From the NCBI GenBank assembly GCA_023653785.1, contig JAMKCH010049408.1, positions 1 through 64,000 of the forward strand: a DNA stretch of 64,000 nucleotides, in the 5' to 3' direction. This stretch comes from Ophioderma brevispina. Taxonomy: Eukaryota; Echinodermata; Ophiuroidea; Amphilepidida; Ophiodermatidae. Below the pieces are notes generated by a model. It worked only from the letters and a program-made list of their open reading frames with translations. It did not search any database and was not told the origin of the DNA. A program made the position numbers and the translations under genes. Below are positions 50,308-62,346 of this stretch, piece after piece; positions within the stretch are counted from its first letter, which is position 1; each line of letters starts with the position of its first letter.

Positions 50308-52070
50308 AACAAAATGTTATCTCCTTCGTTAACTACAAGCGCTAATGAAATGTTAAAAAATTTACACTAGCAAAATATGAAAACAGAAAACACGTATTTT
50401 GCAACCCTACAGAGGATGCTTGAAAGGGACCGTGGTGTATAAAGAATATTTTTTTCCTATTTGAATTCAAGTTTCTGCAACAGGTACCAAGTAGTGAGGA
50501 TGCATCCCTGGTGTACATTAGACCATTTACATAGGGACTTAGTTCTGTGTACATTTAAATTTAGAAGATGTAATGAATAATAAATATAACTCTAGGGTTA
50601 TCATAAAATTAAGTTTACAAATATTAACAAATATATTCAGAGAGCCGTGGGAAATTACTGGTTCAAAGCAATCAAACCTCTTCAACGGTTCTCTGATGAC
50701 CTTGTCTTGCAAACACGACATTGGTATATACCTATTGATTACCATTTTAATTTACTTTTCACACAATTTGTCTCGTTTATGGTGTAAATTCAAAAGACCT
50801 GACACACTTGCCTCGCATTTAAATAGGGTCGCTTTAACCTTTCGGTTAGCAACCCCATTTGAGAATGAACACGAAAAAGTGGCCTCTTCCAATTTTACCG
50901 CCGCTTGAGCTCTCCCAGTTTTTACTACATTACCTTTCATATGAACAACACAACTGTAGAAACATATATTTGGGATCAGCACTTAAGGGGCATTTCTGAC
51001 CTGAACTTTGAGATTTATTCACTTAATGTTCCCGAATGATGACATGTTTTTGTCACATACTATATTAAAGCTGAGAAGTTTCTAAAATTTTTCTGGTTGC
51101 TATGGTCACCATGTATTGCCTCTGAAATTTCAAACAACGGTAACGCAAAACGGAAGATCGTATAAACATGAAATTCGCAGACTATTAAGCACACTTGGGT
51201 TTAGGACACTAAATTTCCTCCATTATTTTCCAATGTTCTTGACCATTAAACTTTAGAACAAAACATCTTTAAACTTTCTTACTCAAACTTCGAGAAAGTG
51301 ATCCTCATTAATGACCCTACCAATGTATACGTGAACTACACTCTAATCAACAAACCTTTTAATAACTTTGCCGCCAAAATGGCGACTGAGTTATTGCAAA
51401 CGACAAAGCTCAACTCTCTATCAAGAGAGTTAAACCGGATATTATGTTAATCCGGGTTGGAAGTACGGGAATTGCAGAGCATTGTCAGAACAGGAATTTT
51501 ACTATTTGCCTACACTTAAGTGTAAGTTATTTGCACTCGTTAATCACACATAATCAATAACCATAACTAATTTGGCATAATAAGCTGAATTCGTGTTTCA
51601 CATGGGTATAGTTAGCAAGATTAATCGTGTTATCGAATAATAATCATATCCATTTCTAACGTTTTGTTCGATATTTCTAAGGCTAAAGGTTTTACACGTC
51701 ACGAACACTACTCTCATCTCAATAATGTATTATTGTTGCGGAATGTCAACTACATACCTAAGTTGGTCTAATATGATGATAAAGGTTGATTGGTTGTTAA
51801 AAACAAAGGGTTAAGAGTGAGGAAGTCTTGAAAAGGCGTGGGCTTTTTAGTTATAGAAATTCCAGCAAATTAAAAAAAAATAAAATCATTAATTGAATTG
51901 TCAGTTACAAAAAAGGTACGTATTACTCGTGTGTTTTAAGAAGATCACGGAAAATATATCCTCACGTTACTGGCATCATTAGTCCTAATTTTCCCAGGAA
52001 TGTGGTTGTTTGCCTATTATATTTGTGTAAGACCCTGTCACGAATCTTCCAAACAGGCCAATCGACCAAA
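50308..52070 (+). repeat. Direct duplication, copy 2 (1.76 kb)
   Basis: Second copy of 46972-48895, about 3.3 kb downstream in the same orientation. It includes the same TAAACCGGATATTATGTTAA / TCCGGGTTGGAAGTACGGG block and the GCCGCCAAAATGGCGACTGA block. It is shorter because of several internal deletions. Its 5' part is also complementary to 57725-58120, so the segment exists three times in the complex. Confidence 0.95.
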
Positions 52071-53619
52071 AGTCACATTTCGAGATATCGGCGATTGAAG
52101 TTTTAGAGAATTACGAACTTGCATATCTAAAATTTGAAACATTTTAGGAAAATGATTTTATGTGTACATTGTGGACATTGAAATCTTCTTCATTTTGAGC
52201 ACGCTTTCAATTCAAGTATCTTTTGTTTTCCTTGTCAAAATAGCGATTGGCCTGTTTGTAAAAACAAAAAAACGTCCTCTGTGTCTATGTCAAAGGAGAC
52301 GAATGCGTATTCGCCTGTTTGCCGTACTCAAAAAGAGTCGATCGATCGCCTCAGACAGTGGTATTGAACATGTTGAACATACTTTTGCCTGCGGAGGGCG
52401 CTAGATATGACTATGCTTTTGTATTATTTTCTAGCCGTCATCATCTCTTACAGGCAAAATATGCCAATGAAGTTAGAAAAGAGGACTGATAAGGTTCTAT
52501 TTTTTATCTTTTGTAATTAGAATTGATTTGATCAAATACTTAATACTTAATGTAAAATATATTACATCAAGCTATAAATATATTAATTTGAATGGAAACC
52601 TGTAAAAGCTGCATTTTACGGGGTGTTGTTAGCAGAATTGCTGCCAGATTTTTTTTTGTAAAATGTATAGTATTTTTTCCTGTAAACTTTAGTACTTAAT
52701 AGTATAATTGAAAATTCATAATAATGTACGATAATGTTGATACTCGAAAAACAAAATCGAATAAAAGCTCCAGTTGTAGTCGTTTTATACGCCTGGTAAA
52801 TTGGACATAAAATTTACAGTATTTTGCTGTATTTCCAAATTGCAGTATGGCCTACCATTGTGAAGTACACTAGGACATTCAAAGTGTATGTCTAACATTT
52901 GAAACCCTGGGTTTTGCGAATTATTGGATATAATAACTTCCATAACGTTAAGTGGAAGAAGTTGTGATTTATCTGTTTACTGCTTGAAGGTGTATATTTT
53001 GATACTTTTTGCAGAGTAAAAAGAATCAAAGATAACTATTTTATCTAGAAGAAAGCTTTATCTTACTATCAAGTTATTTTTATTTGTATTAATTTACGAG
53101 GCGTTTTGACGAAAATCATTTTAATTCTCAATAACGAAAACTATAGGAAGAGTATATTTGCAATTAGAGTCAAATGATGTTTCTAAAAATCTTAAAAACA
53201 AACGACTTCGGAGTGTCTATTGGTACAATTTGAAATGAAATGACATTCCCTTGGAGATTATTTTATTTTTGTCATCAAACAGACCATTGCGTATATGTTT
53301 CACCTTTGGAGTCACAACACTCGTACAGTATAGTTGAAAACTTTCTATGACAAAAAAACAAGCCATTTTTTGTTAAGATGGCAGTTTTGCCGGCATTTCT
53401 ACTGCGGTGCTCAATGGTTAACTTGTATTTCAAAGACTTCTGACGTTTAATTCAATGCAAATTGCCAAAAATTCTGATTATCAAAGTGGTATTTATTGAA
53501 ATGCAGAATGATAATGTTCTCATATTAAAAATCTTTCGTTTATTGGAATTGAAAGGAAAACGTAATTTCCCCTTACCTACTAAATAAAAATGAAGGTCGG
53601 TCGGGTTGCCATTACAATT
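52071..53619. other. Unassigned stretch between direct repeat and inner palindrome
   Basis: An 80-codon frame at 52162-52404 has no recognisable motif. 52590-52870 contains CTGTAAA / TTTACAGTATTTTGCTGTA words and GCAGAATTGCTGCCAGA, like the ends of common hairpin MITEs, but no clean TIR pair was found. Confidence 0.35.
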
Positions 53620-55025
53620 ATATTGAGTATTCAAGAGTAATCTTTTAATGTATACCATTAATCATGTATTCTAATTTAAGATGGCTGATATGTGAATAAT
53701 ATGTTTCACAGCACTGGCCAAAACCTAGGGTGTTAAAATTTAACACCGCCGGTGTTCTAGGAGGATCACATACAAGAGGGTGTCAAAAATTCCAACAACC
53801 CTTTGGGGTAATGTGAACACACCATTGTGTTTTAACACCAATAGTGTAAAAGAAACACCAAAGGTGTGGAATTTTGACACCCTCTTGGTGTGGTCATCCT
53901 AGAACACCGGTGGTGTTAATTTTAACCCCTTATGTTTTGCAGTGTGTACTCAAAATCAATTATTTATTCGCTTATTTTACTTAGTACACAGAGAAATTAT
54001 CACGTTAGTTTAATTATTAATCAACTAAGTTGCTGAAACTCAAAATATATCGTACGGTATGTGGGGAAATATAGCCAAAGAAAAGAGAAAAAAGAAAACG
54101 ATTTTGAGGTACTATGTTTTACATTTTAAAAGTTGGCTGTAAATTATCATGTAACTTTCATAACATAAGCTATCTAAACTAAGAATGGGACCCTCTGATT
54201 ATTTTGGGGGAACACAAATACCTAACCACGATACTATGCTACCCCCGGATGTACCTTATATACAGGGAATATATAAGAACAATGAATTTATATGCATTAC
54301 TTTCCTTTCAAATAATATATTGCAAAATTAAAATGAACTAATATCATACCAACAACGTGAAAAGGGTTTTCACAAGGAAGTTTTGAACTATCTATAAAAA
54401 TGAAGTGAAAAAAATTACTACATTAGTACTTGTTTGTGCCTTTCTCGGGTGTTACAAATTGTTTTGTGTGATAACTTTGAATTAATAACATAGCTGATTT
54501 GAATGTTTTAATTAATACAGCTTCAACAATCAATAAATCTTCCAGCAAACAGGTGTAAAACTGAGTAATTGTTACTATTGTTTGCACAATTTACCGGACT
54601 TAATACATGTATGTTTATGTTAACATTTCTCAAATGAAAATAAGGGTATTTGTGAAAAGTTCTCATGAAAACGCATAGTTGTATTCATTACAAAATAAAA
54701 AAAGCTTTTAAACTATGTCTTAAAAAAACAATTAAAAAGCGCGCAAAAAAATTTAGACATTTAGAAGCTGAAATATTAAATGTAATTAGAAAAAAATGCG
54801 CGCGAAGCGCGCTATAATTAACAATTTTAAAAACTATTATGTAAATATGAGGTTATTTGGTCAAAACCACCCCCCCCCTCATGACAGGCATAAACAGGCA
54901 ATCCCCCCACCACCGGGATTTGCCTATGAAAAGGATCAGAAAAAAACAATACTTGGCCGGCAATTTAAAAATCAAGCAAAAATTTACTTTTGTCCAATTT
55001 CCAGGCATATTAGACGACATTATAA
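53620..55025 (+). repeat. Inner palindrome, left arm (1.4 kb)
   Basis: Complementary in order to 56020-57465. Matching blocks are AATCTTTTAATGTATACCAT / ATGGTATACATTAAAAGATT at the outer edge and the MITE at 53712-53944. Then come TTAATTATTAATCAACTAAG, GAATGGGACCCTCTGAT / CAGAGGGTCCCATTC, ATGCGCGCGAAGCGCGCTAT / ATAGCGCGGGCTTCGCGCGC, and a C-rich tract facing a G-rich tract. The inner edge is at TTGTCCAATTTCCAGGC. The 128-codon frame at 54796-55182 lies across the arm and is not retained in the partner arm. Confidence 0.9.
53712..53944. mobile_element. CACTG-ended hairpin MITE, copy 1
   Basis: About 233 bp. The ends are CACTGGCCAAAACCTAGGGTG (left) and the complement of CCCTTATGTTTTGCAGTG (right). 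The interior is self-complementary, with TTTAACACCGCCGGTGTTCT, AGGAGGATCAC..AGAGGGTGTCAAAA and a central TTTTAACACCAATAGTGTAA. CACTG termini suggest a hAT-like or similar superfamily (inference). Confidence 0.8.
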
Positions 55026-56019
55026 GAGAGGCTCCTATTTGAACTTTGAATTATATCAAAATTATATGGCACTATTATGGATCTTCATTTATAACGGTAT
55101 TTACAGAAAAAATACTGTAAACCACAGGAAAAATCCTGGCAGAATTCTGCCAAACAAAATCCATAAACGACAGCTTTTCTAGTTTCCATCCGAATTCACT
55201 TTATTATTTTACAGTTAAGCATTATGTGTTACAAAAATTAAAGGTCCATGCTCGATCGCTAATAGCCACGTCTCCAGGGACCCCCAGATTTTACCGTAGT
55301 GGTCAAACGTTTGGTTATCGAAGAAAGCTACTATTTTCCTCATTTACCCTGTGAAATATTAGGGATAAAGGGATGTTTGGTTTGGATGTTATGAGCGAAA
55401 GTTGCCCCATTTTGGTAGACCAATATAGTTTTACATGTTCTCTATGGATACAAGATAATGTTTTAAGCTCTCATTTCAAAACGGGTTTGAACTGAAATAT
55501 CGGCCTGCGACGAAACATTACAGATAGGGGTTTGAGTGAAGCGCCATCCTATCAAGGTTAAAAATTTATAGACTAATAAGTATATGCAACGTAAATTTGG
55601 TGACATTGTGGAAGGCCTTACTAAGTTATGTGGTTCGTCAGTGCTTTTTTATTTTCAACACATTCACAATCTCTCGCCAAATATATATTTTCAGTGTGTT
55701 GATTAATGCAGTTTTAAAAAATATACTGGTAATTTTCACAGTAAATATTTGGTAGAATTGTTGTCAGTAAAATACTGCAAAAATTTATATTTTTAGTTGG
55801 CAAACTCGTCTCAGATACAGCTACACACATGTGTACTAATATATAAACTTCGACCAGACTTTTATTCTATAGGCTACCCAGTGTGATCGAGAGAGGAGAG
55901 AATCTCGCAATATCCCATGATCGATAGATCACTTTATAAGCTGGCGGCACGGGCTGGTTTTAAGGACAGCAAACAGACAAATACAGATTGGTCTGTTTGG
56001 AAGACGATGTCATTGGCGT
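55026..56019. other. Central spacer of the inner palindrome
   Basis: About 1 kb of loop. It contains family A (55238-55570) and MITE-like words (TTTACAGAAAAAATACTGTA near 55100, CCTGGCAGAATTCTGCCA near 55134, CAGTAAAATACTGCAAAAAT near 55766). No gene is seen. Confidence 0.5.
55238..55570 (+). repeat. Dispersed repeat family A, copy in the palindrome loop
   Basis: Same strand and order as 1594-1905. It carries AAAGGTCCATGCTCGATCGC, TAATAGCC, CCCCCAGATTTTACCG, CTCATTTACCCTGTGAAAT, TTTGGTTTGGATGTTATGAG, CCCCATTTTGGTAGACCAAT, TCTCTATGG, GAAATATCGGC, and CATTACAGATAGGGGTTTG. Confidence 0.8.
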
Positions 56020-57465
56020 TTGGGTATGATTTCAAATAGGCCTGGCACATTGGACAAAGAAAGATTTTGCTTGATTTTTAAAGTGCGGCCAAGTATGTCT
56101 TTTTATGATCCTTTTATAGGAGTAAATCCCGGGGGTGGGGGGGGGGGGGGATTCGGGGGGGGGGATATGCCTGTTGAGACTGTTCATGTGTTTTGCACCA
56201 AAGAACATCATATTTTACCATAATAGTTTAAAAATTGGTAAATTATAGCGCGGGCTTCGCGCGCATTTTGTTCTAATACAATTACATTTAAGGGTTTCAG
56301 CTTTAAATGGCCAAAATTTTTGCGCGCTTTTTTTCTAATTGATTTTTTATGACAGATTAAAGGCTTTTTTTATTGGTCAATTGATACAACTATTGTACCG
56401 GGTTCATGAGAATAATTTCACAAATACCCCTTATTTCATTTGAGAAATGTTAACATAAATTATACATGTATTTAAGTTCAGGTAAATTGTGCAAAAATCG
56501 TAAACAATTACTCAGTTTACACCTGTTGCTGGAAATAATTGATTGGTGAAGCTGGTTGTTAATTACGGTTTAAAACAAATTCAAACTCAGCTATGTAGTA
56601 ATTCAAGTTATAACAACAACAGACAATTTGTAACACCAGAAAGGTCACAAACAGGCACTAATGTAGTAACTATTGTCACTTCAATGTTATAGATAGTTCA
56701 AAACTTCGGGTTGAAAAACTTGAACGTTTGTATATGATATTAGTTCATTTTAATTTGAAATATATTAATTTGAAAGGAAAGTAATGCATATAAATTCAAT
56801 GTTCTTATATATTCCCTGTATATAAGGTAGCATCCGGGGGTAGCATAGTATCGTGGTTAGGTATTTGGGTTCATATCAGAGGGTCCCATTCTTAGTTAGA
56901 TAGGCTTATGTATGAAAGTTACATGATTAATTTACAGCCAAATTTTAAGATATGTAAAACATAGTACCCCGCCGCCCTCCCCCCTCCACCTCTTTTCTTT
57001 TTCTCTTTCTTTGCTATATATCCCCACATACCTACGATATTATTTTGAGTTTCAGCAACTTAGTTGATTAATAATTAAACTAACTTGATAATTTCTCTGT
57101 GTACTAAGTAAATAAGCGCAATAAAGTAATGTGATTTTGAGTACACACTGCAAAACATAGGGTGTTAAAATTAACACCACCGGTGTTCTAGGAGGATCAC
57201 ACCAAGAGGGTGTCAAAATTCCACACCTTTGGTGTTATTTTAACACTATTTGGTGTTAAAAACACAATGGGGTGTTAAAATTACACCAAATGTGTTGAAT
57301 TTTGACACCCTCTTGGTGTGATCCTCCTAGAACACCGGCGGTGTTAAATTTAACACCCTAGTTTTTGCAGTGCATGTAGAAAAATATTATTCACATTATC
57401 AGCCATCTTAATTGAAATACATGATTAATGGTATACATTAAAAGATTACAAATTTCCTCAAATAC
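56020..57465 (-). repeat. Inner palindrome, right arm
   Basis: Inverted partner of 53620-55025. It carries the G-rich tract (56128-56163), which faces the C-rich tract of the left arm, the GCGCGGGCTTCGCGCGC block near 56248, and the second CACTG MITE. A pyrimidine-rich insert (CCGCCGCCCTCCCCCCTCCA, about 56970) is unique to this arm. Confidence 0.9.
57146..57372. mobile_element. CACTG-ended hairpin MITE, copy 2
   Basis: About 227 bp, better preserved than copy 1. CACTGCAAAACATAGGGTGT on the left is complementary to ACACCCTAGTTTTTGCAGTG on the right. Internal pairing is CGGTGTTCTAGGAGGATCAC / GTGATCCTCCTAGAACACCG and AGAGGGTGTCAAAATTC / GAATTTTGACACCCTCT. The middle holds several GGTGTTAAAA words. 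The copy sits at the homologous place in the inner palindrome. Confidence 0.9.
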
Positions 57466-57724
57466 TTCGTTTTTTTCACTATATGGTGGTTTGTTTCTAC
57501 ATTAAAGCAGTTGTATGAAATTGTACACGCTTATCCCTGATTTATAAGATAAAAACATGCATTTCCACATTTTTTTCGATTCTCTCGCATTATCGCTGCT
57601 TATCCCTTTAATGAAAAACAAACGCATGATTTTAACAAAATCCCAAATACAAATGACAGAGGACACTCTAATACCCATCTTATGAGAAAATGATAGAAAT
57701 TTAATGATTTGAATGAAAAGTGCC
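57466..57724. other. Junction between inner and outer right arms
   Basis: About 260 bp of AT-rich sequence with no match found elsewhere in the window. Confidence 0.4.
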
Positions 57725-58535
57725 AATAAAAAAGACCACTTTTTTCATGTTCATTCTCAAATGGGGTTGCTAACCGAAAGGTTAAAGCGACCCTGTTTAA
57801 ATTCAAGGCAAGGGTGTCAGGTACTTGAAGTTACACCAAAAACGAGACAAATTGTGTGAAAAGCAAATTAAAATGGTAATCAATAGGCAAATATTAATGT
57901 CGTGTTTGCAAGACAAGGTCATCAGAGAAACGTTGAAGATGTTTGATTGCTTTAAACCAGTGATTTCCCACGGCTCTCTGAATGTATTTGTTAATATTTG
58001 TAAACTTAATTTTAAGAGTTATATTTATTATTCATTACATCTTCTAAATTTAAATTTACACAGAACTAAGTCCCTATATAAATGGTCTGATGTACACCAG
58101 GGATGCACCCTGTGCCTCTGGTATTTCTTAAACACTTAATTGACATGCATGATTAACAAATTGTTAGTTTTCAAAGTATTGTACATGTATAAATACTAAC
58201 CTTTCATGTTTACATAGAAAGGACAAAGACTTTTTGATTTCGTTCGTATCAAAAACACGGGCGCTCATAGGTCAGTAACATTCAACTCACCTGTTATATT
58301 GAATACCATTGAAGCAAATACGATTAGTCAGAATATTCTGAGGGTTAATGTAGCTATAATGCATTTACGTTGACTTGAATGTTTTCTCTGCTTTCGCACA
58401 TACTCTCATTCAATACCAATACTAGAGGTGACACGGTGGGTTGAATCTACTATAATATTTCAAAAAAAATTGATTAATGTGTAGAATATTTATTTTAAAA
58501 TATATTTTCATATATCTTTATTTTAAATTTCTGAT

Positions 58536-58937
58536 AGCTCGTCCAGAACTAGCCAAAAGAAAGTTTCTAAGGGTGAACTAGGAAAGTCGGTTCCTGTCCA
58601 AGCCATTCCACTGTATATATTTGAGGATGAATAACCCCACTGACTTTGCATTGTATTAAATTTGTCCCACCTTAGAGTGTTGACCTCAACACCCTACCTA
58701 AGCTGGAGCAAATTTAATACAATGTAAAGTCGGTGGGATTATTCACCCTCAAATATATCTAGAGAATGAAATAAAATATTTTTATTTTATTTTTCTAATA
58801 GCTCGTCCAGAACTGGACCAAGTAAAGTTCCCAAGGGTACGCTTGGAAAGACGGTTCCTGTTCAAGTAATTATATATATATTTGAGGATGACTAATCCCG
58901 CCAACTTTGTATGGTATTCAATTCAATTTGCTCCACC
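58536..58937. mobile_element. Palindromic repeat cluster in insertion 1
   Basis: A left arm at 58614-58672 (TATATTTGAGGATGAATAAC, then CCCCACTGACTTTGCATTG) is complementary to 58698-58759. The apex is a perfect small hairpin GTGTTGA-CC-TCAACAC (58677-58692). A direct copy of the left part recurs at 58800-58937. Both direct units begin with GCTCGTCCAGAACT, and the TTTGAGGATGA..AATCCC..CAACTTTG block follows in each. The structure is unit, inverted half-unit, unit. Confidence 0.75.
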
Positions 58938-59047
58938 GCTTTTCGCATTAGCCTTTTTCCAAACTAAAACAAATGCCTTTCGCACTGCCTTTTTTTCTCA
59001 CATTTCTTCTGAGGCAAACTTTGGTTTTTTGGCCTAGGCCTTATCAT

Positions 59048-59061
59048 TATTATTATTATTA
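59048..59061 (+). repeat. (TTA)n microsatellite
   Basis: About five TTA units after CCTTATCA. Confidence 0.6.
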
Positions 59062-59575
59062 GTAAGTTCCGGGTGCTCAATTTCGGGAAAATTAAGAATG
59101 AACGGGCAAAGAAACTTGTTTTAAACATAGCATACAATTTACAATTAGGAAACTATAATTATGTTACAAGGAAAATATTTAATTCATACATATACTAATT
59201 ACGAAAATATTTCTCCTCCTTTGATTATTTTAAAACCTATGTCAGAAAAAAAACAGGTTCATTGTGTTCACAGAGAAACACGGCTATCGTCCAGCCTTAC
59301 GATTGAGCAAGATTTATTCGAGGCTTACCTTATTTTCATTGCATGAGAGTAAATAGGAAAAAATAATAAAACCAAATAATCAAGCATATTTTCTTATTAC
59401 ATCACGATGCCTTTCAAGCATTCTCTGTAGGCTTACAGAATACGTGTTTACTGGTTTCATATATCTTGCTAGCGCTAATTTATTTTACTTTTCATTAGCG
59501 CTTGTAGTTTACGAAGGAGATAACATCTTGTCCCATTTCAAATTTGAAGAAAAATACCTTGTAATCAAACCCAAA

Positions 59576-60290
59576 AAACGATTCCTAGGATGTTGGACAA
59601 GTCTTGATAAATGGAGGTATAAATCTCAGGAGCCAATCCCAATACAATCTACAATCTACAATCTCACCACCTGACGCATTTTCAAAACGCTAAACCTGCT
59701 TTAAGTGACGAGTTCTCTGTATGAGAATCCTACTTCTAAGTAGAGCGAAATACTTGGTTTTGAATTCGGTGTACGAGTGAAGACCTTTCGAACAGTTGTA
59801 ATTACTGATATGCATATAACGACACACCTTTTGAGGCGTAGTTTGATCAAATCACAATACTCGTAGTTTCTATCATTTTAGCAGATAAACCTGGCGTTGT
59901 CGACACATTTCACAGCAACACGCAATCGTAACCTTGAAAACTAAAAATGGTATACAAATACGTAAAGCTGCAGGTTTTTGTTTTTGTCTAGATTTTCTCT
60001 CCAAATCTCTGAATACCCTTTAATCGGATGTCGGGAAGTACTGATTTTCGGGAATTTCATTTCGTATGTACCAAATCGTAAAACATTATTACTTAAAAGT
60101 ACTTAACTGCAAGATCGGAATGAATTCTGTTCATTTAGGTACTTTTTGTCACTATAAATTCAGGTGACAACCAGTGCAAAAATTGCAGCCTCTTTTGCAT
60201 AGGTGCCCTTCCTCCGTTGCCCCAATTACCCCGGGTCTGCGTCTAGGTTTGGGTAATTATATAGGACCAGTTTATTTATTAAATCGTCGG
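59576..60290. other. Unique part of insertion 2
   Basis: No gene recognised; short frames only. It flanks the TIR element at 60291-61099 and is absent from the left palindrome arm. Confidence 0.35.
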
Positions 60291-61099
60291 GTGTATTACA
60301 TAGTGACGGATGTTAAACAACATACGATTTGTTGTTTCCGAGAGGATCGCATTTGAAAATCGCGAACTCTAGAGGGTCCGTACACATCCCCACATTCGAT
60401 TCAAACAATAAAATTCGGTTAAGAAACAAATTAATAACTGGAAATTTATTTTAGCTAATATTCACTTATCATCAATCTTATAAGTAAAATAGACGTAATA
60501 CATTGGAAAAGTTAACCGTTATATCCGTCACACCAAAAATTACGCAAATCGGCGATTATGTGGATGACATAGTGACGGATGTTGAACTTTCCCTATACTA
60601 AAGCGTTATTCAGCATCCGTCATTATGGAAAACACCAATCGGCATTTTCTGAACATCCGTCAAATCAACGTGCGTCATCGCAAATCTGCTCAATTTGGTT
60701 TATTACATAATTACGAATGTTGAGTGGATTGCCGAGATTCACCGCTTTGAACTGTAAATATAATATAAATTTCTACTAATATCGATATTTATAAATTAAT
60801 TACATATTTTGCTTGTGTCAGTTATAAATTTAAGATGAGAATATTTACTAACAAAAGTATTTTAAAAAGCCCTGGTGGGAAATCAAGTATACACTTCTTT
60901 GACAGAGGGTTCAAAATCCGTCACTATGTAATACATCAAAGTCTCTGTTATGCAACATACGTCAAAATTGCAAAATTTCTAATTAAGTTTATTAGTTAAT
61001 GAAGTACTTGCAAGGTTCGGAAGATTTTGGTATTTAGTACCATTTCCCTTAATTTCGTAAAAATTATAAAAATTCAACATCCGTCACTATGTAATACAC
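60291..61099. mobile_element. 809-bp TIR element with subterminal repeats
   Basis: The left end GTGTATTACATAGTGACGGA followed by TGTT (60291-60314) is the perfect 24-bp complement of the right end (61076-61099). The core TGACGGATGTT recurs inside at about 60571-60582 (plus) and, as the complement ATCCGTCA, near 60632-60640, 60655-60662 and 60919-60926. A degenerate TTTATTACATAATTACGAAT lies at 60699-60718. Subterminal copies of the TIR core are typical of transposase-binding sites in non-autonomous DNA transposons. There is no coding frame. No convincing target-site duplication was found; TTAAAT occurs near both outer edges but not exactly at the TIR. Confidence 0.85.
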
Positions 61100-61145
61100 T
61101 TAAATGCTTACTTACTTATCACAATTACCACTTTTTACCACATGT

Positions 61146-61171
61146 CGAATTTATCGAATTTATCGAATTTA
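61146..61171 (+). repeat. (CGAATTTAT)3 short tandem repeat
   Basis: Nearly three perfect 9-bp units lying just beside the junction where palindrome homology resumes. Confidence 0.85.
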
Positions 61172-62346
61172 GGATTTGGGATGTTGATGCACCAAATACT
61201 GTATGCGTAACAGTGTGCAAACATTGGTATTTTCTTTTTAATACAATCCATCTATATTTTGCTATGTGCAAAGTTTCAACCTAAATATCACCATGCTTAC
61301 AATATTCATACCTTGCATGTAAATATGAGCTTCATGGGTCACACGGAAAGCATACGTGATGAGTCTGCAGGTGAGTTGTATAACTTTGCTGTTATGCTGT
61401 AGAGATTTCAACAACTTCTTGAAGTTAACAATATTATTACAAAGTTCGGTCTCTCTTTGTCACGAACATATTTGTGAGCGTTCCTTGACATTTATTTGCC
61501 AAGATACGCCTTGCACAAAGTTGTATTCTTTGACTGACACTTTCTTGATCAGATATGAATAGTGGCAAATCTAGGGGTTTTGAAGCCTACGTTCGCTTTA
61601 TTATGGCTACTGGTTGAAGCTACGTTATTAATCATGTCTTTTTGACCAGGTGTATTGTAATTTTCTTAACAGAAGAGAAGTAAGAATGAATAGAGATATA
61701 TAATAGCGATTGAGGTAGCGATAACTAGGCAAGATTGAAAGGCATGATCCATAACTTCGCACATGAAAAGAAAATTATATTAGAAATATGTTTCATTACT
61801 TCTGTTTGAGAGGTTACAAATATATGTTTGATGATATCAAGGTCTCGCGGTCTATTAGTTTTGATCGTAGTCGCTAGTTTATAAATTAGCTTTGTGTTTC
61901 CGTGTTTTCTCTGAGCTCGTAACACAACAAGACCGACGACCATCACTCTGCAGACTACAAGAACTCTCAATTCAACACTCTTGAATTACACAGCCATTAA
62001 AAATAAACACCTGTGCTAGACTATCCAGGGAATAACCTAACGCATTATAGTTCGCAGATTTGCAACTTTCAATGAACAATGGCAGAAATATATATAATGT
62101 ATCAGGTAAACTATATTATATATCAAATGAACACTTTAATGTCAATTGAATTAGATATCATTTTAATTATTCACTGGAAGCTTGAAGTTGGCAAAAGGCT
62201 GTAAATGAAACATTTAACGTTCTGGATATTTCACTTTACATTTGATCCACAGCGGGTGTGATGGTTGACCCGACACAGATATTGATACAACGTAATATAT
62301 AAAAGCGGGGATGTTGCTGGAAACAATAAATGTTGGAAAAAACAAC

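Noticed and set aside
54796..55182. 128-codon frame in the inner palindrome
   Set aside because: The inverted partner arm does not keep the frame, and the sequence includes a homopolymer C run.
60291..61099. CRISPR-like array because of repeated ATCCGTCA words
   Set aside because: Words are short, unevenly spaced and in both orientations, and the block has perfect TIRs. It is a eukaryotic DNA transposon pattern.
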